Source: Pseudomonadota bacterium (GTDB lineage Bacteria; Pseudomonadota; Gammaproteobacteria; Burkholderiales; Burkholderiaceae_E). Taken from it: a stretch of 64,000 bases of DNA. The notes beneath the pieces were generated by a model. It did no database searches. It was not told the DNA's origin and was given only the letters and a program-made list of their open reading frames with translations. Where the stretch lies: NCBI GenBank assembly GCA_023388075.1, contig JAEWGX010000111.1:62001-126000 (forward strand). The letters run 5' to 3'. A program made the translations under genes and the position numbers. Position 1 is the stretch's first letter. The number at the start of each line of letters is the position of its first letter. Shown here piece by piece: positions 25,110-33,971 of the stretch.

Positions 25110-26070
25110 CGGTGCCGGCATCGTTGGCCTGTCATCGGGCAGCAGGGGGCCACGCTCGGGCATGCTGGCAAGGCTCCGCCGCAGCGACCTCTGGTGGAGC
25201 TTCTGGCGGACGCCGAGCGCGGTTGTTTCCGCCGTCGCCCTGATGGTCCTCGTCGCCGGCAGCTTCGCTGCTCCCCTGGTTGCGCCGCAGGATCCGTTCG
25301 ACCTGGCCACGCTCGAACTGTCCGATGCGCTGCTGCCCCCTGCATGGCTGGAGGGCGGAACCTCCCGGTACCTGCTTGGCACCGATGGGCAGGGCCGGGA
25401 CGTCCTGTCCGCCATCCTCTATGGCACGCGCACGTCGCTGGTCGTGGGGGTTGCCTCCGTGGCGCTCGCACTGGTCTCGGGTCTCGCGCTCGGGCTCCTG
25501 GCAGGTTTCCTTGGCGGATTCGTCGATGCCGTCATCATGAGATTGGCCGACGTGCAGTTGTCGTTTCCCGCGATCCTGGTGGCCCTGCTCATCGACGGCG
25601 TTGCGCGTACGATGGTTCCGCGGCACCTTCACGACAGTCTCGCCTTCTACGTCCTCATTCTCGCCATCGCGGTCTCGGGCTGGGTCCAGTTCGCGCGGAC
25701 CGTGCGAGGCTCCACTATGGTCGAGAAATCCAAGGAGTATGTGCAGGCTGCGCGAGTGACCGGCGTGCATCCCGGTCGCATCATGTTCGGGCACGTCTTG
25801 CCAAACGTGATGGGGCCGGTGCTCGTAATCGGAACCATCTACCTCGCCATCGCGATCATCATCGAGGCGACGCTGTCCTTTCTGGGGGTGGGCATCCCCG
25901 CCACTGAACCTTCCCTGGGGACGCTGATTCGAATCGGCAGCAACCTCCTGATGTCGGGCGAGTGGTGGATCACGCTGTTTCCCTCGATGGCGCTCGCGAT
26001 CATCGTCCTTGCCGTCAACCTGCTGGGTGACTGGCTGCGCGACGTGCTGAATCCGAAGCTTCGAACATGA
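25099..26070 (+). CDS. Peptide-type ABC permease (DppC/OppC-like)
   Basis: 323 residues from GTG 25099, preceded by GGGAGG and overlapping the dppB-like gene by 11 bases; upstream in-frame starts give a non-homologous leader. Characteristic LLGTDGQGRDVLSAILYGTRTSLVVGV and EKSKEYVQAARVTGVHPGRIMFGHVLPNVMGPVLV coupling region, with GEWWITLFPSMALAIIVLAVNLLGDWLRD at the C-terminus. Partner of the preceding permease. Confidence 0.9.
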   Translation: MATDGAGIVGLSSGSRGPRSGMLARLRRSDLWWSFWRTPSAVVSAVALMVLVAGSFAAPLVAPQDPFDLATLELSDALLPPAWLEGGTSRYLLGTDGQGRDVLSAILYGTRTSLVVGVASVALALVSGLALGLLAGFLGGFVDAVIMRLADVQLSFPAILVALLIDGVARTMVPRHLHDSLAFYVLILAIAVSGWVQFARTVRGSTMVEKSKEYVQAARVTGVHPGRIMFGHVLPNVMGPVLVIGTIYLAIAIIIEATLSFLGVGIPATEPSLGTLIRIGSNLLMSGEWWITLFPSMALAIIVLAVNLLGDWLRDVLNPKLRT

Positions 26071-26098
26071 ACCGGCACTGCCCTCTGGCGGCGCCCCC

Positions 26099-27049
26099 TT
26101 GCTGAGCGTGGAGAATCTGCGCGTCGAACTGGTCGGTCGGCAGGGCACTGTTCCCGCCCTCGAGGATGTGTCATTCGAGATCGCGGCGGGTGAAGTTCTC
26201 GGGCTCGTGGGCGAATCCGGCGCTGGCAAGTCCCTCACCGGGGCGGCCATCATCGGCCTCCTCGAGCCGCCGCTTCGGCTGGCGGGCGGCCGGATCGTAC
26301 TCGACGGCCGGCGCATCGACGACCTGTCGCGAGAGGAGTTGCGACGATTGCGCGGCCGGCAGATCGGCGCGATCTTCCAGGATCCCCTGACCAGCCTGAA
26401 TCCGCTCTTCACGATCGGGCGCCAGCTCATCGAGACCATCCGGACGCATCTGGATACGGACATGCCAGGTGCGCGGCGGCGGGCAGTCGAGCTACTCGGC
26501 GAAGTCGGCATTCCAGCTGCTGCGGAGCGGATGGATGCGTATCCGCATCAGTTCTCCGGAGGGATGCGGCAGCGGGTGGTGATCGCGCTCGCGCTGGCCG
26601 CCGAGCCGCGCCTCATCATTGCAGATGAACCGACCACTGCCTTGGACGTTTCCGTCCAGGCGCAGATCATCGCGCTCTTGAAGCGTCTCTGTCGTGATCG
26701 CGGCATGGCGGCCATGCTGGTTACGCATGACATGGGCGTGATCGCCGAGATCGCATCGCGCGTGGCGGTCCTCTACGCGGGGCGACTCGTGGAGATCGGC
26801 CCCGTTGCGGACACAATCCTGCGTCCCCGGCATCCCTACACGGCCGGTTTGATGGATTCGATACCCCAGGTGGGCCGACGGCTCGACAGGCTGAGGCAGA
26901 TCGATGGCGCCATGCCCAGACTCGGAGCCGTACCGCGAGGCTGTGCGTACCATCCGCGTTGCCGGGAGGCACTGGCGCGATGCCGCCAGGACCTCCCTCG
27001 CCTCGCGCCGGTCGGCACTTCCAGTGTCGCTTGCTGGCTCCATGACTGA
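26099..27049 (+). CDS. Peptide-type ABC ATP-binding protein (DppD-like)
   Basis: 316 residues from a TTG at 26099, the only plausible start giving the family N-terminus LLSVENLRVELVGRQG. Walker A GESGAGKS, signature FSGGMRQRVVIALALA, Walker B LIIADEPTTALDV. The C-terminal oligopeptide-type Cys cluster is present: GCAYHPRC, ARCRQDLP and VACWL, which binds 4Fe-4S in this subfamily. Pairs with the DppF-like ATPase. Confidence 0.9.
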   Translation: MLSVENLRVELVGRQGTVPALEDVSFEIAAGEVLGLVGESGAGKSLTGAAIIGLLEPPLRLAGGRIVLDGRRIDDLSREELRRLRGRQIGAIFQDPLTSLNPLFTIGRQLIETIRTHLDTDMPGARRRAVELLGEVGIPAAAERMDAYPHQFSGGMRQRVVIALALAAEPRLIIADEPTTALDVSVQAQIIALLKRLCRDRGMAAMLVTHDMGVIAEIASRVAVLYAGRLVEIGPVADTILRPRHPYTAGLMDSIPQVGRRLDRLRQIDGAMPRLGAVPRGCAYHPRCREALARCRQDLPRLAPVGTSSVACWLHD

Positions 27050-28055
27050 AGCACGCCCCCCGGCGCTCGTGGTGGCGAGCGGTCTTCGGAAGACTTTCGG
27101 AATGCCCGGGAACTGGTTGCGCCGACTGGCCGGCAAGCAGCGGCGCGAGCTCAAGGCGGTCGATGGCGTCGATTTCGAGATCGCCAGACGCGAGACGTTC
27201 TCGCTCGTGGGCGAGAGCGGATGCGGCAAGTCAACAGTGGCGCGCCTAGTCGTGGGGCTCTACCGGCCCACCGAGGGGGCCGTGACTTTCGACGGGTACG
27301 ACTTCAGCCGGCTGCGCGGCAGGCAGTCCCAAGTGCCCGTGCGACGCCGTCTGCAGATGATCTTCCAGGATCCCTATGCAAGCCTGAATCCGCGCTGGCG
27401 AGTGCGCGACATCATCGCGGAGCCGATCCGTACTCATCGTCTCTCGTCGAGCGGACGGGCACTGCGCCGGCGGGTCGACGAGTTGCTGGAGCAGGTGCTG
27501 CTTTCGCCCGCAGATGCGGAGAAGTTTCCTCATGAGTTCTCGGGTGGCCAGCGGCAGCGGATCTCGATCGCCCGGGCGTTGTCCTCCGAGCCCGAGTTCC
27601 TGGTCTGCGACGAACCGACCTCGGCTCTGGACGTCTCGGTCCAGGCTCAGGTCCTGAATCTCATGAAGGACCTGCAGCAGCGACTGGGCCTGACCTACCT
27701 GTTCATCTCGCATAACCTTGCAGTCGTCTCCCATGTTTCCGATCGCGTGGGGGTCATGTACCTGGGCCGGCTGGTCGAGGTGGCCGATACGGAAGCTATC
27801 TTCGATAGGCCGCAGCACCCCTATACCCAGATGCTTCTCGATACCGTGCCCGACGTTGCAATGACTGGGCGCCTCCGGCAGGCCGCTACTGGCGAGATCC
27901 CGAATCCCATCGACCCGCCGTCAGGGTGCGCCTTCCATCCCCGATGCCCGCTTGCCGATGCCCGCTGCCGCACTGAAGCACCCGCTATGCGGGCAGTCGG
28001 GACCGGCAGCGTCGCGTGCCATGCCGTGCAGGAGGGCCGTCAAGCCAGGCGCTGA
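27042..28055 (+). CDS. Peptide-type ABC ATP-binding protein (DppF-like)
   Basis: 337 residues from ATG 27042, overlapping the previous stop by 8 bases. Walker A GESGCGKST, signature FSGGQRQRISIARAL, Walker B FLVCDEPTSALDV, and the C-terminal GCAFHPRCPLADARC cluster. Ends the importer operon. Its last 16 bases overlap the end of the convergent Rieske oxygenase gene, so the two transcripts are antisense at their 3' ends. Confidence 0.9.
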   Translation: MTEARPPALVVASGLRKTFGMPGNWLRRLAGKQRRELKAVDGVDFEIARRETFSLVGESGCGKSTVARLVVGLYRPTEGAVTFDGYDFSRLRGRQSQVPVRRRLQMIFQDPYASLNPRWRVRDIIAEPIRTHRLSSSGRALRRRVDELLEQVLLSPADAEKFPHEFSGGQRQRISIARALSSEPEFLVCDEPTSALDVSVQAQVLNLMKDLQQRLGLTYLFISHNLAVVSHVSDRVGVMYLGRLVEVADTEAIFDRPQHPYTQMLLDTVPDVAMTGRLRQAATGEIPNPIDPPSGCAFHPRCPLADARCRTEAPAMRAVGTGSVACHAVQEGRQARR

Positions 28056-29065
28056 TCCTCGGCGGAAAGCCGCTCGTCGATCAATCGACGGAAGCGGATG
28101 ATCGCCGAGTCCATGCCGAGTGGAAGCATAGGGACCGACGGATCCAGCGCGATCGTGCGAGCCTGGGCCTGGATCATCCTCCTGTCCTCCTCGAACGCTG
28201 TCGCGAGCGATTCGAAGATTCGCTGTCGCGTGCCTTCGTCGCCCTGATCTGCCCGGTGAGCTTCCTGGAAGAAGTAGTGGGTAGAGGTCGCCGTTTCGGG
28301 CGTAAGCGCCTGGCAGCTGTGCAGCTGCACGGCACGCCGCATGTCGTCATCGGCGTCGTCTGCGGGCCGGCCGCCTGAGTGCATCAGCAGTGTCGCCGGG
28401 AGGATGAAGTCGTAGACCATCCAACGATTGATCGGAGTGTCGAACGGCCTGAAGCTCTGGTAGTACGGTGAAGGGGGCACATTGCGGACCTCGCGTGATA
28501 TCCGCAGGCCCCCTTCGATGTCCTCGATCCGTGGTGAAGCACGAGCGATCTCTGGCGATCCACCGAACGTCTTCTCGTGGACGTAGCTCAGATGCGAGAA
28601 ATCCAACAGGTTGTCGCAGATCAGCAGGTAGTTGGTGTCGTAGTGCAGGTAGCCCGGAAGGTAGACCCAGTCGGCGTGGTCACAGGAGAAGTTGTCGGGC
28701 AGCAGGGCCTCGTCCGCCTGCTCGGCGTCCCCCATCCAGACGAACACCCAGCGGTTCTTCACGGTGATCGGATAGCGACGAACGAACGCTTTGGCCGGGA
28801 TGCGCACCTGACCGGGGATCTCGATGCAACGGCCGGAAGCGTCGTACAGCAGTCCATGATAGCCGCAGCGGATGCAGTCCCCCTCCTTGCGACCGGCGGA
28901 CAGCGGCGCCAGGCGATGGCAGCAACGGTCGGCCAGGGCAGTCAAACCGCCTGTCGAGGTCCGGTAGATGAGGATCGGCTCATTGAGTACAGTCCTGCTG
29001 AACATCCCGTCAGCGGGAATCTCATGATCCCAAGCGATGACATACCAGGCATTGCGGATGAACAT
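28040..29065 (-). CDS. Rieske non-haem iron oxygenase, VanA/demethylase type
   Basis: 341 residues. Rieske 2Fe-2S ligands C48-x-H50 and C67-x2-H70 (16 residues between). The mononuclear iron site is in DNLLDFSHLSYVH, with D155, H158 and H163. Length and the YHGLLYDASGRCIEIPGQ pattern place it with vanillate O-demethylase and other O- or N-demethylating oxygenases. An AGGAG site precedes the ATG. No ferredoxin reductase (VanB-like) gene is in the window, so electrons must come from elsewhere. Nearby amino-acid-type transporters suggest N-demethylation or hydroxylation of an amino-acid-like substrate (inference). Confidence 0.85.
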   Translation of the reverse strand: MFIRNAWYVIAWDHEIPADGMFSRTVLNEPILIYRTSTGGLTALADRCCHRLAPLSAGRKEGDCIRCGYHGLLYDASGRCIEIPGQVRIPAKAFVRRYPITVKNRWVFVWMGDAEQADEALLPDNFSCDHADWVYLPGYLHYDTNYLLICDNLLDFSHLSYVHEKTFGGSPEIARASPRIEDIEGGLRISREVRNVPPSPYYQSFRPFDTPINRWMVYDFILPATLLMHSGGRPADDADDDMRRAVQLHSCQALTPETATSTHYFFQEAHRADQGDEGTRQRIFESLATAFEEDRRMIQAQARTIALDPSVPMLPLGMDSAIIRFRRLIDERLSAEDQRLA

Positions 29066-29079
29066 TGAGAGCTCCTACA

Positions 29080-29871
29080 TCAAAGCAGCAGGCTGTCCTG
29101 GTCGAGCTTGCCGCCGCGCGCCTTGGAGAAGAGCGAGACCAGGTCGTCGACGGTAAGGCCTGCGCGCTCCTCGCCGCGCACGTCGAGGATGATCTGGCCG
29201 CGATGCATCATCAGGGTGCGCTCGCCAAAGGAGAGCGCCTGCGCCATCGAGTGCGTCACCATGAGGGTCGTAAGGCGCCTCTCATCCACGGTGCGCCGGG
29301 TCAGGTCCATCACGAACGAGGCCATGTGCGGATCCAGCGCGGCCGTCATCTCGTCAAGGAGGAGGATGCGCGATGGCTGCATAGTCGCCATCAGCAGGCT
29401 TACCGCCTGACGTTGGCCTCCTGAGAGAAGCTCCATGCGATCACTCAGACGTGACTCGAGGCCGAGGCCCAGCGGCGCGAGCAATGCGCGGTAGCGAGCC
29501 CGTCGTGCTGCTCCGAGCGCTGGCGCCAGCGTCCTTGCCTGGCCACGATCGTCGGCTAGCGCCAGGTTCTCCTCGATCGTGAGCGGGCCACAGGTTCCAG
29601 CGAGTGGGTCTTGGAAGACGCGCGCGCAGATGGCGCTGCGTTGGTGCACCGGGAGCCGCGTCACGTCGCGGCCGTCGACTGTGATGCGGCCTGCCGTGGC
29701 GGCGACGTTTCCGGCCAGTGCGTTCAGCAGGGTGGACTTGCCGGCTCCATTGGAGCCGATCACGGTGACTGAGCTGCCTTCGTCGATGGAGAGGTCGATC
29801 CCGGTCAGCGCCCTGTTCTCGCTGGCGGTTCCCGCATGGAACGTTACCTCCAGGCCAGAGATTTCGATCAT
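29080..29871 (-). CDS. ABC ATP-binding protein of a TrpXYZ-type importer
   Basis: 263 residues from ATG 29871, overlapping the permease stop by 4 bases (ATGA). Walker A GSNGAGKSTLLNALAG, signature LLSGGQRQAVSLLMATM, Walker B ILLLDEMTAALDP and the VTHSM switch. This DEMTAALDP and MATMQPS wording is characteristic of ATPases paired with PF04392 binding proteins. Energises uptake by the permease at 29868-30788. Confidence 0.87.
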   Translation of the reverse strand: MIEISGLEVTFHAGTASENRALTGIDLSIDEGSSVTVIGSNGAGKSTLLNALAGNVAATAGRITVDGRDVTRLPVHQRSAICARVFQDPLAGTCGPLTIEENLALADDRGQARTLAPALGAARRARYRALLAPLGLGLESRLSDRMELLSGGQRQAVSLLMATMQPSRILLLDEMTAALDPHMASFVMDLTRRTVDERRLTTLMVTHSMAQALSFGERTLMMHRGQIILDVRGEERAGLTVDDLVSLFSKARGGKLDQDSLLL

Positions 29872-30788
29872 CGGGAAGCCTTGGCCGATCCTGCCTGCGT
29901 AGGCTTGACTTGCAAGTGCATGCGCCGGCTGTACTTCGTGAACAGGAAGGCAGCCGTGACCACCACCGCCGAGATGAGGTTCAGGTCGGAGGTGGTCAGG
30001 CCAAGGGACTCGCTTTCGAGTGCGAGGGAGATCGTGAAGCGGTACGCGATGGCCCCGCCGACGCACGCCACGACTGCCGCGAGCGGGGACCAACTTCGCA
30101 CGAAAGCCTCCCCAAGGATGACCGCGGCAAGCCCCACGACAATCGTGCCCACGCCCATGGACACGTCGGCGAAGCCATAGAGCTGGGCGAACAGCCCGCC
30201 AGCCAGTCCGCAAAGACCGTTCGACAGTGCCAACCCCACGTAGATGCGCTGGGAGCAGGATACGCCCACGGCCGCCGCCATTCGCGGATTGGCGCCGGTC
30301 GCGCGCACGCTTAGCCCGTAGCGCGAGGCAAGGAACGTGCTGACCAAGCCCACCGCAAGCAGGCTGGCGAGCGCGGCGATCCATAGCTTCGCCGCAACCG
30401 TGTCCAGACCGAGCGCGACCACGTCGTCGGTTATCGTCTCGTGCCCAAGCAGAGGGAGGTTCGGGCGCCCCATGACCCGGATGTTCACCGAGTAGAGCGC
30501 CGTCATCGTGAGGATCCCCGCGAGCAGGTCCAGGATCCGCAGACGCTGGCTCAGGAAGCCGGTTACCGCGCCGGCGCCGGCGCCGGCGACGATCGCCACC
30601 ACCAGGGCCAGCCACGGATTCCCGCCCGAGGCGACTACCGCGGCGGACGCTGCCGCCCCGAGCGGGAAACTCCCATCCACCGTGAGGTCAGGGAAGTTGA
30701 GCATCCGGAACGACAGCAGGACGCCGATGGCGACAAGTCCATAGATGAAGCCGAGCTGGAGGGCGCCCAGCGCCGCATAGGCCGTCAT
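29868..30788 (-). CDS. ABC permease of a TrpXYZ-type importer
   Basis: 306 residues from ATG 30788, chosen because the upstream in-frame extension is Arg/Ser-rich and non-membrane. About eight hydrophobic segments. GFIYGLVAIGVLLSFRMLNFPDLTVDGSFPLGAAASA is the diagnostic N-terminal motif of the family, followed by the coupling region RYGLSVRATGANPRMAAAVGVS. A single permease gene would make a homodimeric channel. Confidence 0.87.
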   Translation of the reverse strand: MTAYAALGALQLGFIYGLVAIGVLLSFRMLNFPDLTVDGSFPLGAAASAAVVASGGNPWLALVVAIVAGAGAGAVTGFLSQRLRILDLLAGILTMTALYSVNIRVMGRPNLPLLGHETITDDVVALGLDTVAAKLWIAALASLLAVGLVSTFLASRYGLSVRATGANPRMAAAVGVSCSQRIYVGLALSNGLCGLAGGLFAQLYGFADVSMGVGTIVVGLAAVILGEAFVRSWSPLAAVVACVGGAIAYRFTISLALESESLGLTTSDLNLISAVVVTAAFLFTKYSRRMHLQVKPTQAGSAKASR

Positions 30789-30822
30789 GCGTAAACCGGC
30801 TGGAAGAACCCGCTGCGGACCC

Positions 30823-31776
30823 TCATTCGACCTTCGTCTTCGCGCGCGAAAGCACTGCCTGTGGTATCTCGAAGCCGATCCGCCTGGCTTCGCCCAGGTT
30901 GACCGATACGTCCAGGTTGGTGCTGGACGCGACGGGAATGTCGCCGGGTTTGCGCCCCTCGAGTATGTCGGCAATCATCCCGCCGGTTATCGTGCCGAGC
31001 TCGTGGTAGTTGAAGCCGCTGCCAACCAGAACTCCGCGGGCCACGTAGCCGGCGTCGCCTATCGTCGGTACCCGTCGTTGGCGCGTGATCGCGATGACAC
31101 CTTCGAGCCCACTGGCCACCACGTTGTCCGTCGGCAGGTAGATCGCATCGACTTTGCCCACCAGTCGTTCGGCTGCCGCGCTGAGGTCGGCGGTCCGGTT
31201 GGCCGCGGACTCGGTCAGTTCCAGGCCGGCTTCCTTGGCAGCGCGTTTCAGGACCGAGACCAGCGCGATCGAGTTGGCCTCACCGGGGTTGTAGATGACG
31301 CCCAATCGTTTGAGCGACGGCAACAGCTGCTTTGCCAGTACGAGTTGCTCGGCAACCGGCGCCATGTCTGTGACGCCGGTGATGTTGCCGCCGGGCTTGG
31401 CCGGATCCTTGACGAGCTTGGCCGCGACGGGGTCCGTGACTGCGGAGAAGACGATCGGCAGGTCCTTCGTGGCGGCAAGGAGGGCCTGCGCCGAGGGCGT
31501 CGAGATTCCGACCATGACGGCCGGCTTCTGGCCGACGAGCTTCGAGGCGATCTGCGCCGCGTTCGCCGGTTGCCCTTGAGCACTGTCGAAGGTGGTGCGG
31601 ACGGTCTTGTCCTTGAAGCCCCTCCGCGCCAACTCCTCGATAGCTCCCTTGCGGACGTCGTCGAGGGCGGGATGCTCGACGATCGCGGTGAATGCCACGT
31701 GCGGTGCGCCGCCTTGGGCATTGGCGGCGGATGCGATCGCAAGTGCAACCGCCAGTCCAGTCCAGAGTCGAATCAT
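30823..31776 (-). CDS. ABC substrate-binding protein, PF04392 (TrpX-like) family
   Basis: 317 residues with a signal peptide (MIRLWTGLAVALAIASAANA). Mature HVAFTAIVEHPALDDVRKGAIEELARRGFKD and TDPVAAKLVKDPAKPGGNITGVTDMAPVAEQL are typical of the ABC_sub_bind family. Ligands of studied members include tryptophan and other aromatic amino acids. A GGAG site lies before the ATG. First gene of a three-gene transporter unit reading towards the Rieske gene. Confidence 0.87.
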   Translation of the reverse strand: MIRLWTGLAVALAIASAANAQGGAPHVAFTAIVEHPALDDVRKGAIEELARRGFKDKTVRTTFDSAQGQPANAAQIASKLVGQKPAVMVGISTPSAQALLAATKDLPIVFSAVTDPVAAKLVKDPAKPGGNITGVTDMAPVAEQLVLAKQLLPSLKRLGVIYNPGEANSIALVSVLKRAAKEAGLELTESAANRTADLSAAAERLVGKVDAIYLPTDNVVASGLEGVIAITRQRRVPTIGDAGYVARGVLVGSGFNYHELGTITGGMIADILEGRKPGDIPVASSTNLDVSVNLGEARRIGFEIPQAVLSRAKTKVE

Positions 31777-31878
31777 GGTTGTCTCCTGCTTATCGGTTGA
31801 CGATGGTGATCCATCGATGATGCCCGAAGCCCGGCTCGAGGACGAGCGAGAGGGCGATCGATGGGGTCCCCGGGGCGC

Positions 31879-33183
31879 CTATTCTGCAGCCGCGGCGCCT
31901 TCTGGCGCCGGGGTGTACATGTGCAGCCGATCGCAGATCCTGCGTACGCGTTTCCGGATGGAAGGCGCCGCTGCATCACTGCGTCCAGGATCGGCGGCTT
32001 CCAGCAGCGCGTCGACCACTACTTCGGCCACCTCCTCCCACTCCGCCTCCTGCATGCCCCGCGTCGTCATGGCCGACGTTCCGAGGCGCAGCCCGCTGGC
32101 ACGCGAGAAGTCGATGTCCCCAGGAATCGGAACCGCATTGGAACCGATGTCGCATGACTCGAGATGGCACGCTGCGGCGGCACCGGTCAGGCCCAGCGAA
32201 CGGAGGTCTGCGACGACGAAGGGCGCGTCGGTGCCCCCCGTAACGACAGGCACGCCCCGATCGATGAGGGTGCTGGCGAGCGTCCTCGCGCCCGCCAGCA
32301 CCCGGCGGTTGTACTCCCGGAACTCGGGCTGCAGCGCCTCCCCGAACGCTGCCGCCTTGCCGGCGATCATGGCGAGCAACGGCGTCCCCTGCAGCCCAGG
32401 GCACAGCGCGTGGTCGATGCGACGAGCCAGGCTGGCGTCGCGCGTCAGCACGAGGCCACCCCGGACGCCCCGAAGGTTCTTGTAGGTGGTTGACGTGACC
32501 ACATCGGCATGTGGAAAGGGATCAGGGAACAGACCCGATGCGACCAGCCCGGCTACATGGGCGATATCCACCATGAAGGCAGCGCCCACGGATCGCGCGA
32601 TCTTGCCGAGGCGATTGAAATCGATGGCGCGTGGATAAGCTGACCCGCCCGCGATGATGAGTTTGGGGTGGTGAGTGAGCGCCTGCCGTTCCGCCTGCTC
32701 GTAGTCGATGATGCCCGTGCGGGAGTCCACCCGGTAGTGGACGACGTGAAACCACTGCCCCGACACGCTATCGGGATCGCCATGACTGAAGTGCCCGCCG
32801 TCCGTCAGGCTCATGGACAGGATGGTATCCCCTCGGCGAAGCAGCGCGAGATAGACTGCCTGATTGGCCTGCGTTCCGGAATGCGGCTGTACGTTGGCGT
32901 ATGTCGCGCCGAACAGACGGCAGGCACGTTCCATGGCCAGCCGTTCCAACGCGTCCACATGTTCCGATGCGCCGAGAAAGCGGGCGCCGGGATATCCCTC
33001 GACAGTCACGTTGGCGAACGCCGAGGCGGACGCTTCCAGCTGACCACGACTTACGTAGTTCTCGGACGCCACGAGTTCGAGCCGCTGGCCCTGGCGCGCC
33101 TCCTCTGCTCGGATGAGGGACGCGACCTGCGGATCCGAATCGCGCAGCGAGGCGGCGAAATGCCGCTGGGCCGCCTGCGTCAT
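31879..33183 (-). CDS. Divergent serine hydroxymethyltransferase homologue (PLP aldolase family)
   Basis: 434 residues, full SHMT length. PLP lysine K235 in TTYKNLRG; D206 and H209 of MVDIAHVAG; ELVASENYVS at 36-45; YANVQPHSGTQAN. However, the folate/catalytic region KYAEGYPGKRYYGG of E. coli GlyA reads VTVEGYPGARFLGA: the three tyrosines are replaced by T60, F69 and L70, and the His before the PLP lysine is Y234. E62 is kept. This suggests altered folate use or another aldol acceptor, as in alpha-methylserine or transaldolase relatives. Start overlaps the hydroxylase stop (TGATG), so they are co-translated. Confidence 0.82.
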   Translation of the reverse strand: MTQAAQRHFAASLRDSDPQVASLIRAEEARQGQRLELVASENYVSRGQLEASASAFANVTVEGYPGARFLGASEHVDALERLAMERACRLFGATYANVQPHSGTQANQAVYLALLRRGDTILSMSLTDGGHFSHGDPDSVSGQWFHVVHYRVDSRTGIIDYEQAERQALTHHPKLIIAGGSAYPRAIDFNRLGKIARSVGAAFMVDIAHVAGLVASGLFPDPFPHADVVTSTTYKNLRGVRGGLVLTRDASLARRIDHALCPGLQGTPLLAMIAGKAAAFGEALQPEFREYNRRVLAGARTLASTLIDRGVPVVTGGTDAPFVVADLRSLGLTGAAAACHLESCDIGSNAVPIPGDIDFSRASGLRLGTSAMTTRGMQEAEWEEVAEVVVDALLEAADPGRSDAAAPSIRKRVRRICDRLHMYTPAPEGAAAAE

Positions 33184-33971
33184 CAGGCTGCGGTGCCGAC
33201 CGGCTGAAGGAGGCAGTCGTCGGCGAGCGGGACCACCGGCGCGCGCTCGCGCTCGTGCGCGATCTCCGGTACGTCCTTGGTCGCCGCATTCGAAACCGGG
33301 TTGAGGATCAACGAGAAGATCCAGCGAGAGAACGGCGAGTAGTTGTGTCCAGACACGTGCAGCAGTTTGTCCCCGAAGATCAGGAGCGTGCCCCGCGGCC
33401 CCTTCGCGGAAACCATGCCAAGCTCAGAGACTAGTTCGGCGACCGCGGCCTTGGGGACAGTCCACAGTTCCCATTTTTCGCCGTCCACGCTCCTCTGCAG
33501 TGGAATCTCGCGCTTGTGCGATCCAGGCACGAAGACCAGCGGGCCATTGAACTCGGTTACATCGTCCAAGAGGATATGCAGATTCAGGGCCAGCGGCTGC
33601 GGCACGCCGTCACGCTTGTGGTGAGTAGCGAAATCGATGTGCCAATCGAATCCGCCGCCTTCGAAACCTTGCTTCGGATTGATCTTGACCTGCTGCGGAT
33701 AAAGGTTCCGATCCCCAAGTATCTGCATCGCGGGTTCCACGAGTCGCGGGTGACGGACGAGGCGTGCGTAGATCTCGTTGCGCCGGTGCAGCGACAGGAG
33801 GTTGCGAGTCGCGCCACTTCCGGCTTCGCGCTGATTCTCCGGGCAGTCCTCCGCCAGCATCGGTGGCACTTGGGCACGCAGGATGTCCACCTCCGCGGCC
33901 GAGAAGACTCCCGGGATGATCAGGAAGCCGTCTTCATCGAGCTGCTGGAGTTGCTCTTCCGTGAGTCTCAT
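33183..33971 (-). CDS. Phytanoyl-CoA dioxygenase family Fe(II)/2-oxoglutarate hydroxylase
   Basis: 262 residues, cupin-like PhyH fold. Iron ligands H111-x-D113 in FDWHIDFATHHK and a distal His (H205, in LLHVSGHNYSPFSR) with R216 for 2-oxoglutarate. N-terminus MRLTEEQLQQLDEDGFLIIPGVFSAAEV is typical of ectoine-hydroxylase-like members. It would hydroxylate an amino acid or small polar molecule. First gene of the minus-strand operon (hydroxylase, SHMT-like, TrpXYZ), so it may create the beta-hydroxy group cleaved by the SHMT-like aldolase (inference). Confidence 0.85.
   Translation of the reverse strand: MRLTEEQLQQLDEDGFLIIPGVFSAAEVDILRAQVPPMLAEDCPENQREAGSGATRNLLSLHRRNEIYARLVRHPRLVEPAMQILGDRNLYPQQVKINPKQGFEGGGFDWHIDFATHHKRDGVPQPLALNLHILLDDVTEFNGPLVFVPGSHKREIPLQRSVDGEKWELWTVPKAAVAELVSELGMVSAKGPRGTLLIFGDKLLHVSGHNYSPFSRWIFSLILNPVSNAATKDVPEIAHERERAPVVPLADDCLLQPVGTAA

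Noticed and set aside
31879..33183. Housekeeping serine hydroxymethyltransferase (glyA)
   Set aside because: Context is catabolic, it is coupled to a hydroxylase, and the folate-site tyrosines are missing, so the glyA name was withheld.
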